DNA from: J089 sp964549745
Lineage (GTDB): Bacteria > Fidelibacterota > Marinisomatia > Marinisomatales > J089
Direction: 5' to 3'
Assembly: GCA_964549745.1 (NCBI GenBank)
Contig: CAZJWP010000001.1
Location: 1 to 64,000 of the forward strand
Length of the DNA stretch: 64,000 bases
The notes beneath the pieces were generated by a model that was not told the origin of the DNA, did no database searches, and saw nothing but the letters and a program-made list of their open reading frames with translations. Numbering within the stretch: position 1 is the first letter of the stretch; each line of letters starts with the position of its first letter. Both the position numbers and the translations under genes were made by a program. Positions 25,336 to 34,251 of the stretch are shown piece by piece.

Positions 25336-26544
25336 TTATTTAGCTGATAAAATCTTCTCCGGTTTTGGTAACGTATATTCTATTTCGGTTTGTTCCACCG
25401 CCTCGCGAACAAGTCGATCTACATCCAGCGCCGATTCCTGCTCGATTACATCGGAAATTCTGGCTTTGGTCACCGGATGTTTAGGAACAAATAAAGTACA
25501 ACAATCTTCATGCGCCAGGATTGATGTTTCATAGGTCCCAATTTCTTTTGCTTTGGCAATGATGTCTTGTTTATCCATTCCGATCAGCGGACGGTGAATT
25601 GGCAAAGATACGGCTTCCTGAACTGCCTGCATATTCTCCATGGTCTGTGATGCAACCTGACCTAAGGATTCTCCGGTGAATATTCCGTGACAATTTTCAT
25701 TATTGGCAAATATTTCAGCTATTCGGAGCATAAATCTTCGGTACAGGATCACCCGGTATTTAGGATCTGCATTTTGAAGAATGGCTTCCTGGATATTTGC
25801 AAACGGGACCAGCGCTATTTTCGTAGGACGTTGAAACCGGTCCAATATCTTGGACAATTGTTTGACTTTTTCAATTGATGCTTCGGAGGTGTAGGGGACA
25901 GAGTGGAAATGAACATAGAACGGATGCAACCCGCGTCGTTGAGCATACCAGGCGGCAACAGGGGAATCCAACCCACCGGAAAGCATCACAATTGCCCGTC
26001 CGCTTGAACCATGTGGTAATCCGCCGGGACCGGGGATCTTCTCAGTAAATATATAAGCGCCGGAGGTGAGAAAATCGATATGCACATTTAATTCGGGATT
26101 TTTGAGGGAAACTGGTTTTTTATCCCTTTGTTGAATTGCTTCACCTAAATCTTCATTTACTTTTTGAGTGGAGACCGGAATGGATGAATAGGATTTGCGT
26201 GCGGTAACCCGAAAGGTGTTATAATCGATATCCGAGGTTATGGACAGTGCTTTTGAATTTACCGATTCAAAATCGGCTTTACATCTTTCCGCCGGACAGA
26301 AGAATGCCAAACCATAGACAGAATGGAAAGCATCTACGATTTCAGGAAGACAATTTTGTCCGTTTTCGGCCAATTCTATAATAATCCTCCCTTGCAAAAT
26401 CTTTATCGATCGAAACGGCTTTTCGCAGATTCGTTTAACTGAAATTTTAAGATTATCCTTGAGTATTCGCTCAAAGTATGAGCGATTTTGCCCCTTCAAA
26501 CCGATTTCGGCGTAGTGGCACAAGATGTGGGTAGGACGAATCAT
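25336..26544 (-). CDS. thiI: tRNA 4-thiouridine synthase ThiI, without rhodanese domain
   Basis: An N-terminal ferredoxin-like/THUMP region (MIRPTHILCHYAEIGLKGQNRSYFE) precedes a PP-loop ATPase with SGGLDS at residues 189-194. The adenylating enzyme transfers sulfur to uridine 8 of tRNA and, in many bacteria, supports thiazole synthesis. At 402 residues it ends after the ATPase domain (HEDCCTLFVPKHPVTKARI) and lacks the C-terminal rhodanese domain of the enterobacterial form. This matches the shorter Bacillus-type protein, which relies on a partner desulfurase. The start is the ATG at 26544. It is divergent from the peptidase gene at 26680. Confidence 0.95.
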   Translation of the reverse strand: MIRPTHILCHYAEIGLKGQNRSYFERILKDNLKISVKRICEKPFRSIKILQGRIIIELAENGQNCLPEIVDAFHSVYGLAFFCPAERCKADFESVNSKALSITSDIDYNTFRVTARKSYSSIPVSTQKVNEDLGEAIQQRDKKPVSLKNPELNVHIDFLTSGAYIFTEKIPGPGGLPHGSSGRAIVMLSGGLDSPVAAWYAQRRGLHPFYVHFHSVPYTSEASIEKVKQLSKILDRFQRPTKIALVPFANIQEAILQNADPKYRVILYRRFMLRIAEIFANNENCHGIFTGESLGQVASQTMENMQAVQEAVSLPIHRPLIGMDKQDIIAKAKEIGTYETSILAHEDCCTLFVPKHPVTKARISDVIEQESALDVDRLVREAVEQTEIEYTLPKPEKILSAK

Positions 26545-26589
26545 TCAGGTTTATAACTATATAAGGTTAAAAAGTTAATTTGCAAAAAA

Positions 26590-26618
26590 TTTACACTTCA
26601 ATTGAAAGATTATAGAAT
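26590..26618 (+). promoter_or_regulatory. Sigma-70-like promoter upstream of the peptidase gene
   Basis: TTTACA (26590-26595) and TAGAAT (26613-26618) are spaced by 17 bases, close to the housekeeping consensus. Transcription would begin near 26625 and leave a ~55-base leader that contains the palindrome at 26660-26673. Confidence 0.4.
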
Positions 26619-26659
26619 TTTGCATTTTTATTTCTCAAATTCCACGTCCTTTTGAACAC

Positions 26660-26673
26660 GTGATTAGGATCAC
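26660..26673. promoter_or_regulatory. 14-bp inverted repeat, CRP/FNR-like operator candidate
   Basis: GTGATTAGGATCAC has the same GTGAT-N4-ATCAC half sites as the palindrome at 11847-11860. It lies 7 bases before the ATG at 26680 and downstream of a plausible promoter, so it would act as a repressor block or affect translation. Confidence 0.4.
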
Positions 26674-26679
26674 TCCTTA

Positions 26680-27624
26680 ATGAAACTCTTTCCTCCTTTA
26701 CAACCATCGGCGGAGTATTATCTCCCCGTGTCGGATTTGCATAAAATCCATATAGAAGAGGCCGGTAATCCCGACGGAACACCCATCGTAATTCTTCATG
26801 GCGGGCCTGGCGGCGGTATTGAACCGATCTATCGCCAATACTTTAATCCCGAAAAATATCGGATCATTTTATTTGACCAAAGAGGATGTGGCAAGAGTAC
26901 TCCTTATGCCTCTTTGCAAGAGAACACAACCTGGGATTTGGTTGAAGATATTGAGAAAATTCGAAAACATTTGAATGTAGACAGCTGGGTTGTTTTCGGT
27001 GGTAGTTGGGGAAGCACGCTCTCGCTGGCCTATGCCGAAAAATATCCTGAAGTTGTGAAAGCCCTCGTATTGAGGGGTATTTTTTTATTTAGAAAAGCAG
27101 AACTGGATTGGTTCTATCAAGATGGGGCCAGCCACATTTTTCCGGATGCCTGGGAATCGTTTTTAGAACCGATACCCGAATCGGAGCGTGGTTCACTCCT
27201 GAATGCGTATCACGCGATGCTTACTTCTCCTGATAAAGATGTGCGTCTGAAAGCAGCAAGAGCGTGGAGTGTGTGGGAAGGGAGTACCAGTAAACTATTC
27301 CCGGACGAAGGCCAAAAAGAACGGTTTGGCCAACCCGAATTTTCAGAAGCGTTTGCGCGGATTGAATGTCATTATTTTTACAATGGTGGTTGGTTTGATC
27401 CTGAGGATCAACTCCTACGAAATGTGGACCGGATTCGATCCATTCCGGGGACAATCGTCCAAGGCCGGTATGATGTGGTGTGTCCGGCGGCCTCGGCCTG
27501 GGACCTGCACCGCGCCTGGCCGGAAGCAGAGTTTCACATCGTTCCGGATGCAGGTCACTCAATGACGGAAAAAGGAATTCAGGAATTACTGATCGACGCC
27601 ACTGAAAAATATAGTAATTTTTAA
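26680..27624 (+). CDS. pip: Proline iminopeptidase (S33 family)
   Basis: This 314-residue alpha/beta-hydrolase has the family's oxyanion-loop motif LHGGPGGG and nucleophile elbow GGSWGS (S109). D265 (GRYDVVCP) and H293 (DAGHSM) complete the triad. LFDQRGCGKSTPYA is the classic proline iminopeptidase signature. It removes N-terminal proline from peptides in the cytoplasm, and no signal peptide is visible. With the prolyl oligopeptidase at 2115 it suggests use of proline-rich peptides. The start is the ATG at 26680. Confidence 0.95.
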   Translation: MKLFPPLQPSAEYYLPVSDLHKIHIEEAGNPDGTPIVILHGGPGGGIEPIYRQYFNPEKYRIILFDQRGCGKSTPYASLQENTTWDLVEDIEKIRKHLNVDSWVVFGGSWGSTLSLAYAEKYPEVVKALVLRGIFLFRKAELDWFYQDGASHIFPDAWESFLEPIPESERGSLLNAYHAMLTSPDKDVRLKAARAWSVWEGSTSKLFPDEGQKERFGQPEFSEAFARIECHYFYNGGWFDPEDQLLRNVDRIRSIPGTIVQGRYDVVCPAASAWDLHRAWPEAEFHIVPDAGHSMTEKGIQELLIDATEKYSNF

Positions 27625-27694
27625 TTTTTGTATCAACATGGGGGATTGCAATCAAAAGAGAATAAAGTATTTGTGGAGAATAATTTCTTCATAT

Positions 27695-27716
27695 GGACAG
27701 TTCCATAGGAACTTCC
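27695..27716. promoter_or_regulatory. Hairpin in the leader of the pilin operon
   Basis: AGTTCC (27699-27704) and GGAACT (27708-27713) pair perfectly around ATA, and outer GGA and TCC extend the stem past a 1-base bulge. It lies 50 bases upstream of the pilin ATG with no T tract, so it is more likely an operator or an mRNA-stabilising hairpin than a terminator. Confidence 0.4.
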
Positions 27717-27766
27717 TAAATTAAAAATCTGAATCGGTTAATAACTCTTAAGACTGGAGAAAGAAA

Positions 27767-28195
27767 ATGTTTAACAAACTCGCAAGACGTAAGACATCAT
27801 CGGGTTTCACCATGATCGAAATTATGGTTGTGGTTGTGATTGTTGCTATTCTGGCAGCGATCGCGATTCCGATTTACGTTAAATATGTTGAGAGTGCCCG
27901 AGCTTCGGAAGCGAAATCCGTTATCGGAAATCTTTACAATGCATCAAAAATGTATTATCAAACTACGGGTAGATGGCCGGATAATGTAGACCAACTGGAA
28001 AATAGCGGACAGATACAAATCGATTTATCGACTAAAAACCAGTGGACCTTCACATTGGATGGATTAGATGTCAATGCGGGTACGATTACGGCAACGAGTT
28101 CTGATCAAATGGAGGGTGGGGCTGACCATGTTGTGACCTTTGACTGTGAAACTGCCAGTTACTCCGGATATGGTACTCCTAATTCAGAACAATAA
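27767..28195 (+). CDS. pilA: Type IV major pilin
   Basis: This 142-residue prepilin has a short basic leader (MFNKLARRKTSSG) cut after G13. F14 then becomes the N-methylated residue and E18 the conserved Glu at mature position 5. The hydrophobic helix IEIMVVVVIVAILAAIAIPIYVKYVESAR packs the pilus core. The globular domain has YYQTTGRWPDNVDQL, shared with pseudopilins and short pilins, and a single Cys (FDCETA), so there is no disulfide loop. GGAG lies 7 bases before the ATG. It is the first gene of the pilus operon and is the most likely major subunit by position and spacing. Confidence 0.93.
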   Translation: MFNKLARRKTSSGFTMIEIMVVVVIVAILAAIAIPIYVKYVESARASEAKSVIGNLYNASKMYYQTTGRWPDNVDQLENSGQIQIDLSTKNQWTFTLDGLDVNAGTITATSSDQMEGGADHVVTFDCETASYSGYGTPNSEQ

Positions 28196-28206
28196 TATAA
28201 TTGCCG

Positions 28207-29259
28207 ATGGATATTAATGAATTACTGAATTACTCTCTTGACAGCGGTGCTTCCGACCTGCATTTAGCTACCGGGAGTATTCCTATGGTCCGAATCAACG
28301 GCACCATGCGGCCTTTGAATATGGATGCATTATCTCTGGAACAAATGGAGTCCATAATCCCACAGGTGATGTCTGAAGATCAAATCAAGATATTTGAGGA
28401 TCGGAAAGAGATTGACTTTTCCGCAAAACTTGAGGGAAAAGGTCGGTTTCGTGTCAATTTCTTCTCCCAGATACGAGGACTTTCGGCTGTATTTCGTACA
28501 ATTCCGGAAGTTGTTCAGGGATTTGAAGAACTGAGTATTCCGCCGGTTTTGAAACAATTAGCTCTCAAAGATCGTGGATTGATCCTATTAACCGGTCCAA
28601 CGGGTTCAGGTAAAAGCACTACCCTGGCAGCCATGGTAGATCATATTAATCACAACCGGTCCTGTCATATTATTACAATTGAAGACCCTGTGGAATATTT
28701 TCACCGGAGCGCCAATAGTTTGATCAACCAACGTGAATTAGGGATTAATACGCATAGTTTTGCGAATGCACTCCGATCCGCATTGCGTGAAGATCCTGAC
28801 GTGATCCTTGTGGGTGAAATGCGGGACCTCGAAACCATTTCACTCGCCTTAACAGCAGCGGAAACCGGGCATTTAGTGTTATCCACATTGCATACATCCA
28901 GTGCAGTAAAAGCAGTCGATCGTATTATTGATATTTTTCCTGCATCGCAAAAAGGTCAGATCCGATCCATGCTTTCTGAAAGTCTGGAGGCAGTCATTGC
29001 ACAGAAATTATTACCCACAAAGAACCAGGATGGCCGGGTACCGGCATGCGAAATCATGATTGCCACCACTGCAATTCGGAATCTGATTCGCGAGGACCGT
29101 ATTTACCAGATTTCATCGGTGATGCAATCAGGCGGTGTCGAAGGAATGCAAACGCTGGATCAGGATCTGCAGCAACTGGTTTCACAGGGAAGAATTGAAC
29201 GTTCAATGGCGGCAAGTATTGCCGACAACCCCAAATTATTCACTTCCTCCGTTCTATAA
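28207..29259 (+). CDS. pilT: Type IV pilus retraction ATPase PilT
   Basis: This ~350-residue hexameric ATPase has the typical N-terminal domain MDINELLNYSLDSGASDLHLATGS and the Walker A motif LTGPTGSGKSTT. The Asp box, Walker B (ALREDPDVILVGEMRD) and His box (TGHLVLSTLHTSSA) follow, and AMIATTAIRNLIRE-like PilT segments lie near the end. It drives pilus depolymerisation, hence twitching motility or DNA uptake. The ATG at 28207 is chosen over a TTG at 28201. Its stop overlaps the next start (TAATG). Confidence 0.96.
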   Translation: MDINELLNYSLDSGASDLHLATGSIPMVRINGTMRPLNMDALSLEQMESIIPQVMSEDQIKIFEDRKEIDFSAKLEGKGRFRVNFFSQIRGLSAVFRTIPEVVQGFEELSIPPVLKQLALKDRGLILLTGPTGSGKSTTLAAMVDHINHNRSCHIITIEDPVEYFHRSANSLINQRELGINTHSFANALRSALREDPDVILVGEMRDLETISLALTAAETGHLVLSTLHTSSAVKAVDRIIDIFPASQKGQIRSMLSESLEAVIAQKLLPTKNQDGRVPACEIMIATTAIRNLIREDRIYQISSVMQSGGVEGMQTLDQDLQQLVSQGRIERSMAASIADNPKLFTSSVL

Positions 29260-29723
29260 TGATCCTTCGCAGAGCAAATCCCGGATTCACTTTCATTGAG
29301 GTCATGGTCTCAATGGTTATCATTTCTATTGGTGCACTCGGTCTCATGATTGGTGCCGTGCATGCCAAGGGAGCTTTGCGATCCATTGATCTCCGGAAAA
29401 AAGCCACAGAACAATTAGTTAATTATATGGAATATTGGCGTGGACGTGTAGCCGATGGACATCTATCGGTGACGGATAAAGCTGGCAATACTCTTGGGAA
29501 AAAGGTCTATCTCGAAGGAGACCAGTCAACGCCAAACAGAGTGATCGCTACACTGTATTTGGATCCAATGCAGGTTGTTACCAGCGATGTACAATCGGAC
29601 TTTACACGGTATCAATTAACTGCCAGAATAAAATGGGATGATTTTTCTCTGTCAAAAAAGCCCGTCACAAGAGAACGATCTTTAAGTATGATAATGACTG
29701 AGTTCAAGATCAATGGCTTCTAA
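29259..29723 (+). CDS. Minor prepilin, PilV-like
   Basis: The 154-residue protein has a prepilin leader (MILRRANPG, cut before FTFIE) with E14 at mature position 5, and a helix EVMVSMVIISIGALGLMIGA typical of PilV/GspI-like minor pilins. The globular part is short and has no paired cysteines. The start overlaps the pilT stop by one base, and the stop overlaps the next prepilin gene by 11 bases. Minor pilins prime assembly of the fibre and may carry adhesins. Confidence 0.88.
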   Translation: MILRRANPGFTFIEVMVSMVIISIGALGLMIGAVHAKGALRSIDLRKKATEQLVNYMEYWRGRVADGHLSVTDKAGNTLGKKVYLEGDQSTPNRVIATLYLDPMQVVTSDVQSDFTRYQLTARIKWDDFSLSKKPVTRERSLSMIMTEFKINGF

Positions 29724-30303
29724 ATCACATCCGGGACTGACATTAATGGAATTAATGGCAACGGTAGTCGTTGTCGGGATTATTGTCATTGGGTTAAGTA
29801 TGACCACGATCAATATTGAAGATCATTATTCCAGAGATACCGTCATGAATAATGTCCGATTTTATGGTGATACTGTCATGGAAGAGATTCTAAAAAATAT
29901 TTCTTTATCCCGGACTATTGATGTAACAAATGCCAATGGGTTCTCCAGGTTGACACTGGGTGTATTGGATTCGGATGGTAACACCTCTATATTGAGGGTA
30001 ACAGCTTCCCAAACAAAAGGTTTACAGTTTAATAGTCATAACCCCCTGAATGGAAATCTTCAATTTCCAAATGGAGGCCGCTTCAAACATCTGCAATCCA
30101 TTAAACTAACAGATTTTTCTATTAAACAGATAAGTACGGTTCAACCGGCATTAGTCGGATTTGCTAATTCTACTTACGATGTACTCATTGAAATTACCAT
30201 TCAACCGAAAGGCAGGGATGGACGGAAATTCACCCCCGATGTTATTCAACTAAATCGTCGGGTATTTGTACCTATGAAGTATGTAGCTCAAATGAACACC
30301 TAA
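29713..30303 (+). CDS. Minor prepilin, PilW/PilJ-like
   Basis: The prepilin leader MASKSHPG is cut before LTLMELMATVVVVGIIVIGLSM, with E13 at mature position 5. The 196-residue chain has a beta-rich globular domain (NANGFSRLTLGVLDSDGN, FVPMKYVAQ at the end), as in the larger minor pilins. It lies between the PilV-like and PilX-like genes, an order (V, W, X) found in many minor-pilin clusters. The start overlaps the preceding gene by 11 bases. Confidence 0.87.
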   Translation: MASKSHPGLTLMELMATVVVVGIIVIGLSMTTINIEDHYSRDTVMNNVRFYGDTVMEEILKNISLSRTIDVTNANGFSRLTLGVLDSDGNTSILRVTASQTKGLQFNSHNPLNGNLQFPNGGRFKHLQSIKLTDFSIKQISTVQPALVGFANSTYDVLIEITIQPKGRDGRKFTPDVIQLNRRVFVPMKYVAQMNT

Positions 30304-30317
30304 TCAAGGAGGTTTCT

Positions 30318-32596
30318 ATGCGACGTTATACATACAATCAAGGTGCGGTCACACCAATGGCTATCATTTTCGTTATGGTCAGTATGCTCATTACTGTCGG
30401 CTATCTAAAGTACTCTCTGACATCTTCAGCAATGGAACGGTATCGCTTTGCAATGAAAAAAGCCAAATTAATGGCTCAAACAGGGATAAACAAAGAGGGA
30501 ATTCCAATCTTGAGTTATTACGAGGGTGGCGACAGTGTGATTATCAGTGGGAGCAAAACGTTTAAAGTTAAGGGTGAGAATCAGGGTGCGTATTTCAATG
30601 TACATGTTGGTACATCTTCAAATGAATATGGGAAAACGCAGTACTATAGCTACGGTCACGGAAAATACTCATACAAAGGATTCAGTGGGAAAATGATCGT
30701 TGATACAAGTTTTTATGCCGTGATAATGGAAGCAGCTGATTTTTCCAAATACATGTACTTCACCAACTCTGAAGAGCCGGGCGGTGGTCCTTATACTGAC
30801 GGGACCGTAACATTCGGACAAAACGACGAATTAGAGGGAATTATTCACACAAATGGTCATATCACAATGAGCTCATCTGGTTGTCCAACTTTTAGCGGGA
30901 AAAATACAATATTACAAGCGGTTGATGGATTCTCTCTGGGTTCTTGTAATTATCCGGATTCACTTTTTGACCAAAATCCCAGGATTGTTCAATATCCTCC
31001 GGATGGTGTTGCAACTACGATTGCACATGCAAATTGGATTTATACCGGGAATGATCTCCTATTCAGAGGCGCTTTAAAAGATACCCTGATTATGACCCAA
31101 ATCGAGTTTGTTCGAGGTGGTTATAAAGTGAGTCAATGGACTTATCTTATTCCACCGGTTGCAGTTGATGGTCCGCCGCCGGAAGAATTTATCTGGGATA
31201 CGGGCGGTACTACGTCAGGAATTGCGGATGGACATGCGAATTTTGATTTACCGTTTGATAATTCAAACGGATATCTGCAGGCTGATACACTTATTCTAAG
31301 TCGTTACGATTCGGAGAATAATCCTATTGCAAATACCATGCTCCAATATTCTGTTGGTGATACTGTTATAGTGAGTTCAAAGGACACCTTGACAAAATTC
31401 TGGAAAGGGGTCATTCTATCTAAAAATCTTTCCGGCGGTGCATATCTTATCGGTGTGAACACCTTTGAACAAGCTTTTGGCTTAAATGGTTTTTTGGATG
31501 GCGAATTAGTTGATTTTACTTATAAAGCGCCTCTGGATCCTGATTTGGCATTTAATCGCTTTGAAAGCTATCATAACCATCCAAACGATAACGGGCAGAG
31601 TGTGTGTACGAAGGGTGGATTTCACCACTTTGATTTTGAACCGGGTCCGGATGGCCCTGATATAATCCAATCACGCATGGTTTACTCAAAAAAAGGTGTT
31701 ATATATGTGCACGACAGTCAGCTCCGGGTCAAAGGAGTGGTTGATGGAAACTTTACCATCGTAACAGATGCCTATACCGAATATCGGCGGCACGACGATC
31801 CAACAATTATAGACAGAGTCTGGGACAATATCTGGTTAATCGATGATGTCCGATATATAGATTCAGATCGAAACACAGGCGAAGTCGTTGACGGAACACC
31901 AAATCGTCTCGGTTTAGTTTCGGGCGCGAACGTTATCATTGCAAATACAAAGGAAAATGGAGCTAAAGGACAAGCATTTGGGCATGATATNNNNNNNNNN
32001 NNNNNNNNNNNNNNNNNNNNNNNNNNNNNNNNNNNNNNNNNNNNNNNNNNNNNNNNNNNNNNNNNNNNNNNNNNNNNNNNNNNNNNNNNNTCATTGCAAA
32101 TACAAAGGAAAATGGAGCTAAAGGACAAGCATTTGGGCATGATATTATTATTAATGCAGCTATTCTTGCTCTAAACGAGTCTTTTGTAGCTCAATACTGG
32201 CAAAATTCTCTATCAAATCCGGCTTGGAATGGCCCTAATGTCGGGGACCCGATTTCTTCTCATGCCGATGGCAGAGGCCCATTTCGCAATCCTATTTCAA
32301 CCACTCCTGTAACGACTGGCACAGACGACAAGCGTGGTATTGTTCATCTTTGGGGATCCATCAACCAGGATAAAAGGGGATATATGTTAAGAAACCTACC
32401 TGGTCCATATAATGCATGGCCGGGTATCGGTTATGACAAGGACTATCATTATGATTACAATTTTAGTACATATTTTGGTCCTACATATTATCCTATTGTT
32501 ACCGATGAGAATGGAAGGAAAGATTTGGTTATGAACGGTTATGGAGCATCCAAAAGTGGAATCATTGGCCCTGACACGACAGGAGCAGCACAATGA
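30318..32596 (+). CDS. Large PilX-like pilus-associated protein, interrupted by a false assembly gap
   Basis: A strong AAGGAGG ribosome binding site precedes the ATG. The N-terminus (YNQGAVTPMAIIFVMVSMLITVGYLKYSLTSS) resembles PilX/GspK-type minor pilins: a Gly before a long hydrophobic helix, but with Met instead of Glu at position 5. The rest is a large secreted beta-rich domain unlike known pilins. The frame runs into 100 N at 31991. The 55 bases before and after the N run are identical, and merging them joins both parts in one frame, giving ~707 residues that end at 32596 with an ATGA overlap to pilM. The function may be a tip adhesin or pilus cap. Confidence 0.85.
31936..31990 (+). repeat. 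55-base left copy of the gap-flanking duplication
   Basis: It is identical to 32091-32145 on the other side of the N run. It is probably the unmerged end overlap of two contigs, not a biological repeat. Confidence 0.95.
31991..32090. other. Assembly gap (100 N), probably spurious
   Basis: This is a fixed-size N run between identical 55-base flanks. The true gap length is most likely minus 55 bases, since the contigs overlap. Confidence 0.95.
32091..32145 (+). repeat. 55-base right copy of the gap-flanking duplication
   Basis: Same sequence as 31936-31990 and in the same codon phase relative to the reading frame, so removing one copy plus the N run preserves the frame. Confidence 0.95.
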
Positions 32597-33651
32597 TTCT
32601 TGGCCTCGATATTGGAAGACAGGTTGTGAAAGCGGTAGCTGTTGAAAAGTTAAAAGCAGGTTATAAACTTCTTGGTATCGGTGAACGGTTAGTTCCGGAA
32701 GAGAACAAAGCCTTTGACCCGGAAAACATCACTCAACCCATTTGGGTGATCGCCGTTCGTGAAGTGCTAAGGGATATGAAACTCAATCCAAAGCGGGTGA
32801 AAAATATAGTTTCAGGCTTGAATGGAGCTAAGGTAAGCATCAAACAGATAACAACGATGGAAATGGCTTCAGATGAAATGTTGTCCGCGATGACGTTCGA
32901 AGCTCGGAAGCATATCCCAATGGATGGTTCGGATGCGGTAATTGATTACCAGGTTTTGGGACCCAATCGGAAAGAAGTGGACAAAATTGATGTCAGCTTA
33001 GTTGCCTGTACCCAAAAAGTTCTTCAAAGCCATATCGAAATATTAAAGGATGCCGGTTTAAAACCGGGAATCGTTGATACCGATCCGGTTGCAATTATTA
33101 ATGCATTTCTCCTAAGAAATGAATTACCTGAAGAGGGGGTTGTTGTATTAATTGACATCGGATCCTTATCCAGCTCGTTGATAGTCAGAGGAAGGACGGA
33201 TGAGTTGTTTGTCCGGGATATTCCAATTGGCGGACACCAATTTGTAAAATGGCTGAGTAAAACAAAGAAAATGGATTACACTACTGCTGAAGAATTATTA
33301 GCAAAATCAGGAGTTGCTGCCGGAAGTAAAAATAGTTCAGACACAGAAAATGGGTCAGCCATCGCAGTTGCCGATCGAACGATATTTGATAATCTGGTCG
33401 AAGATATTCGAAGATCGCTCCGTTATTATGCGAAAACGACCGGTCAAAGTTTTTTCCAGACAATATTTCTTAGCGGTGGCGGGGGACTAACTCCTGGATT
33501 AGCAGAATTAATTCAGGAAAAACTCAATGTCGAGACGACGGTGTTTGATCCGCTGATTGCTCTTGATAATATCGAAAAATTCGAAGTGCCTAATAAAGCC
33601 CAATATGCAGTTGCTACAGGACTTGCGATCCGTGGAGGGCTGTCCGAATGA
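32593..33651 (+). CDS. pilM: Type IV pilus inner-membrane platform protein PilM
   Basis: The 352-residue protein has the actin-like FtsA/PilM fold. LGLDIGRQVVKAVAVEKLKAGYKL is the nucleotide-binding first loop, and DIGSLSSSLIVRGRTDELFVRDIPIGG and FLSGGGGLTPGLAELI are the later phosphate and adenosine loops. PilM sits in the cytoplasm and binds the short cytoplasmic tail of PilN. The ATG overlaps the stop of the preceding gene (ATGA), and its own stop overlaps pilN by 4 bases. Confidence 0.95.
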   Translation: MILGLDIGRQVVKAVAVEKLKAGYKLLGIGERLVPEENKAFDPENITQPIWVIAVREVLRDMKLNPKRVKNIVSGLNGAKVSIKQITTMEMASDEMLSAMTFEARKHIPMDGSDAVIDYQVLGPNRKEVDKIDVSLVACTQKVLQSHIEILKDAGLKPGIVDTDPVAIINAFLLRNELPEEGVVVLIDIGSLSSSLIVRGRTDELFVRDIPIGGHQFVKWLSKTKKMDYTTAEELLAKSGVAAGSKNSSDTENGSAIAVADRTIFDNLVEDIRRSLRYYAKTTGQSFFQTIFLSGGGGLTPGLAELIQEKLNVETTVFDPLIALDNIEKFEVPNKAQYAVATGLAIRGGLSE

Positions 33652-34241
33652 AAAAATTTATTATTATCAACTTAAATCAGGCTGAAAGTCGTGAATCAAA
33701 AATGGTACGATGGCGGGAGAGAAGTCGTTGGGGATTCTTTTCTTTTCTTATCATTTTATTTTTAGGGTTAAATGCCGGTGTTTTCCTTGTAACAAATGGT
33801 TATAATAATCTGATCAAACAGAAAAAAAGCCAAATAAAAAATCTGGAAGAAGAATTGGCATCATTACAATCCAAGGGAAAGAACCTGTCCAAAGCAGATA
33901 TTTTTTCTCTTACAAACCTTGAACAGAATCGAGTGCTCTGGGCAAGGAATTTGCAATTGTTGGGACAATTAACTCCTGAAGATATGGCTATAACCAAATT
34001 GGAGTACAAGAACAATAAACTCAGTATTGAGTGTGTTTCTGTGTTGTATGAAGATCAAAAACCATTTGATGTCGTCAATAAATTTGTTGGGAGACTCAAG
34101 AATAACCGTGAATTCTCAGACAACTTTGATCGGATTAAATTTGTGAAAAGTGTAAAACAAACTGTACGAGGTCAGGTTGTGCTAATATTCAACCTTGAAG
34201 CTACCGTCATTCCAGGTGCATCCTCAGTAACCCATAGTTGA
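33648..34241 (+). CDS. pilN: Type IV pilus assembly protein PilN
   Basis: The protein has a short cytoplasmic start with KKFIIINLNQAESRESK, matching the PilN pattern INLNPxR that binds PilM. One transmembrane helix (WGFFSFLIILFLGLNAGVFLVT), a coiled coil (IKQKKSQIKNLEEELASLQSKGK) and a small alpha/beta domain follow. PilN pairs with PilO through the periplasmic coiled coil to form the alignment complex. The gene overlaps pilM by 4 bases. Confidence 0.92.
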   Translation: MKKFIIINLNQAESRESKMVRWRERSRWGFFSFLIILFLGLNAGVFLVTNGYNNLIKQKKSQIKNLEEELASLQSKGKNLSKADIFSLTNLEQNRVLWARNLQLLGQLTPEDMAITKLEYKNNKLSIECVSVLYEDQKPFDVVNKFVGRLKNNREFSDNFDRIKFVKSVKQTVRGQVVLIFNLEATVIPGASSVTHS

Positions 34242-34251
34242 AAGGTTCGGA

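Noticed and set aside
31772..32140. Frames on both strands bridging the second N gap
   Set aside because: They exist only because N codons are read through and because the gap flanks are duplicated; they are shadows of the pilus gene.
32384..32596. Separate 70-residue gene before pilM
   Set aside because: It is the C-terminal end of the pilus protein that starts at 30318, cut off by the spurious gap.
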